Shown one piece after another: positions 4,889 to 5,152 of a stretch of DNA of 5,152 bases. The DNA is taken from positions 1 through 5,152 of the forward strand of contig QNAO01000087.1 of NCBI GenBank assembly GCA_003641785.1, written 5' to 3'. The DNA comes from Thermotogae bacterium. Its GTDB lineage: Bacteria; Thermotogota; Thermotogae; Thermotogales; DSM-5069. Position numbers and translations under genes: made by a program. Each line of letters starts with the position of its first letter. Within the stretch, counting starts at the first letter, position 1. A model generated the notes under the pieces. That model worked only from the letters and a program-made list of their open reading frames with translations. It did no database searches and was not told where the DNA came from.

Positions 4889-5152
4889 GGAATTCAGAGA
4901 ATGCCCTGAGTCAACTACCCCTTCCCTTCGCTGATGCTCAGGAAGGGGCTTGCGTAAGCAAGCTAGTTGACCAGGGGCTTACTGTAGGTAAGCAATAGTT
5001 ATCCAGGTCATGGCACCCTGGGGTGTTCTGCAAGCTCCAGGCAACTGCCGCCGGTGGTTAAACAGTCCTGAAGGGGTAGGGACAGTGCTGTCGACACGAC
5101 AAGCCTGGATAACTCCCCGATGCGGCCCTTACCTGCCTTCGGGCAGAGGTAA
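4889..5152 (+). ncRNA. Large structured RNA, candidate HEARO/IscB omega RNA (cut by window edge)
   Basis: A non-coding region with many paired segments. GGAATTC (4889-4895) pairs with GAATGCC (4899-4905), one mismatch. CCCTG plus GTCAACTA (4904-4917) pairs with TAGTTGACCAGGG (4964-4976), 13 bp with one bulged A. Nested hairpins are CCCCTTCC/GGAAGGGG (4918-4925/4941-4948) and GCTTGC/GCAAGC (4948-4963) with a GUAA loop. GCTTAC/GTAAGC spans 4977-4993. AGTTATCCAGG (4997-5007) pairs perfectly with CCTGGATAACT (5104-5114). The last stem, TTACC..GGTAA (5129-5152), has a C(UUCG)G loop. Both tetraloops are canonical only on the plus strand. Elements such as a hairpin followed by TAGTTGACCAGG, and GATGCGG near the 3' end, resemble HEARO RNAs from memory. 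A TnpB-type omega RNA on the minus strand is the alternative. The structure is sound; the name is inference. Confidence 0.6.

Noticed and set aside
4889..5152. RNase P RNA, tmRNA, SRP RNA, 6S RNA or group II intron
   Set aside because: Hallmark segments of these RNAs (for example the RNase P GAGGAAAGTCC core, the tmRNA tRNA-like ends, the SRP GGAAGCAG core, and the intron 5' GUGYG with domain V) were not found on either strand. The 6S rod shape also does not fit.

Overview
The window looks like a stretch of bacterial chromosome from the Thermotogota, possibly a Pseudothermotoga-like genus. I infer this from the gene families, the moderate G+C, and above all a repeated TTATCTACCACC/TTTTCTACCACC motif. 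That motif shares its CTACCACC core with the DnaA box I recall for Thermotoga maritima (AAACCTACCACC). The genus is a guess; the phylum is fairly likely.

Left arm, positions 10-2357, minus strand: four genes packed head to tail and read leftward. In transcription order they are a CBS-CBS-ACT protein, undecaprenyl-diphosphate phosphatase (uppP), a metallo-beta-lactamase-fold hydrolase, and a carboxymuconolactone decarboxylase/AhpD-like protein. The first two overlap as TGATG, and the next two are 13 and 32 bases apart, so they probably form one operon.

Centre, about 2358-2849: a non-coding stretch holding nine DnaA-box-like 12-mers in two divergent arrays. An AT-rich segment and five TAG triplets lie directly beside the leftmost boxes. 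This is the arrangement expected of a bacterial origin: DNA unwinding element, DnaA-trio, DnaA boxes. Genes on both sides point away from it, as leading-strand genes would at an origin. I read it as the chromosomal oriC, or at least a major DnaA-binding locus.

Right arm, 2850-4851, plus strand: minD and minE (overlapping as ATGA), a YjbQ/UPF0047 protein, and a shikimate-kinase-like P-loop protein that has lost several residues of the real enzyme. A probable intrinsic terminator overlaps the stop codon of the last gene.

Right edge, about 4889-5152: no gene, but a dense set of hairpins and long-range helices with GNRA and UUCG tetraloops, both of which read on the plus strand. It looks like a large structured RNA cut by the window end. 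The best candidate is a HEARO-type omega RNA lying upstream of an IscB nuclease gene outside the window, inserted just behind the min operon terminator. A TnpB-type element end on the other strand is the main alternative.
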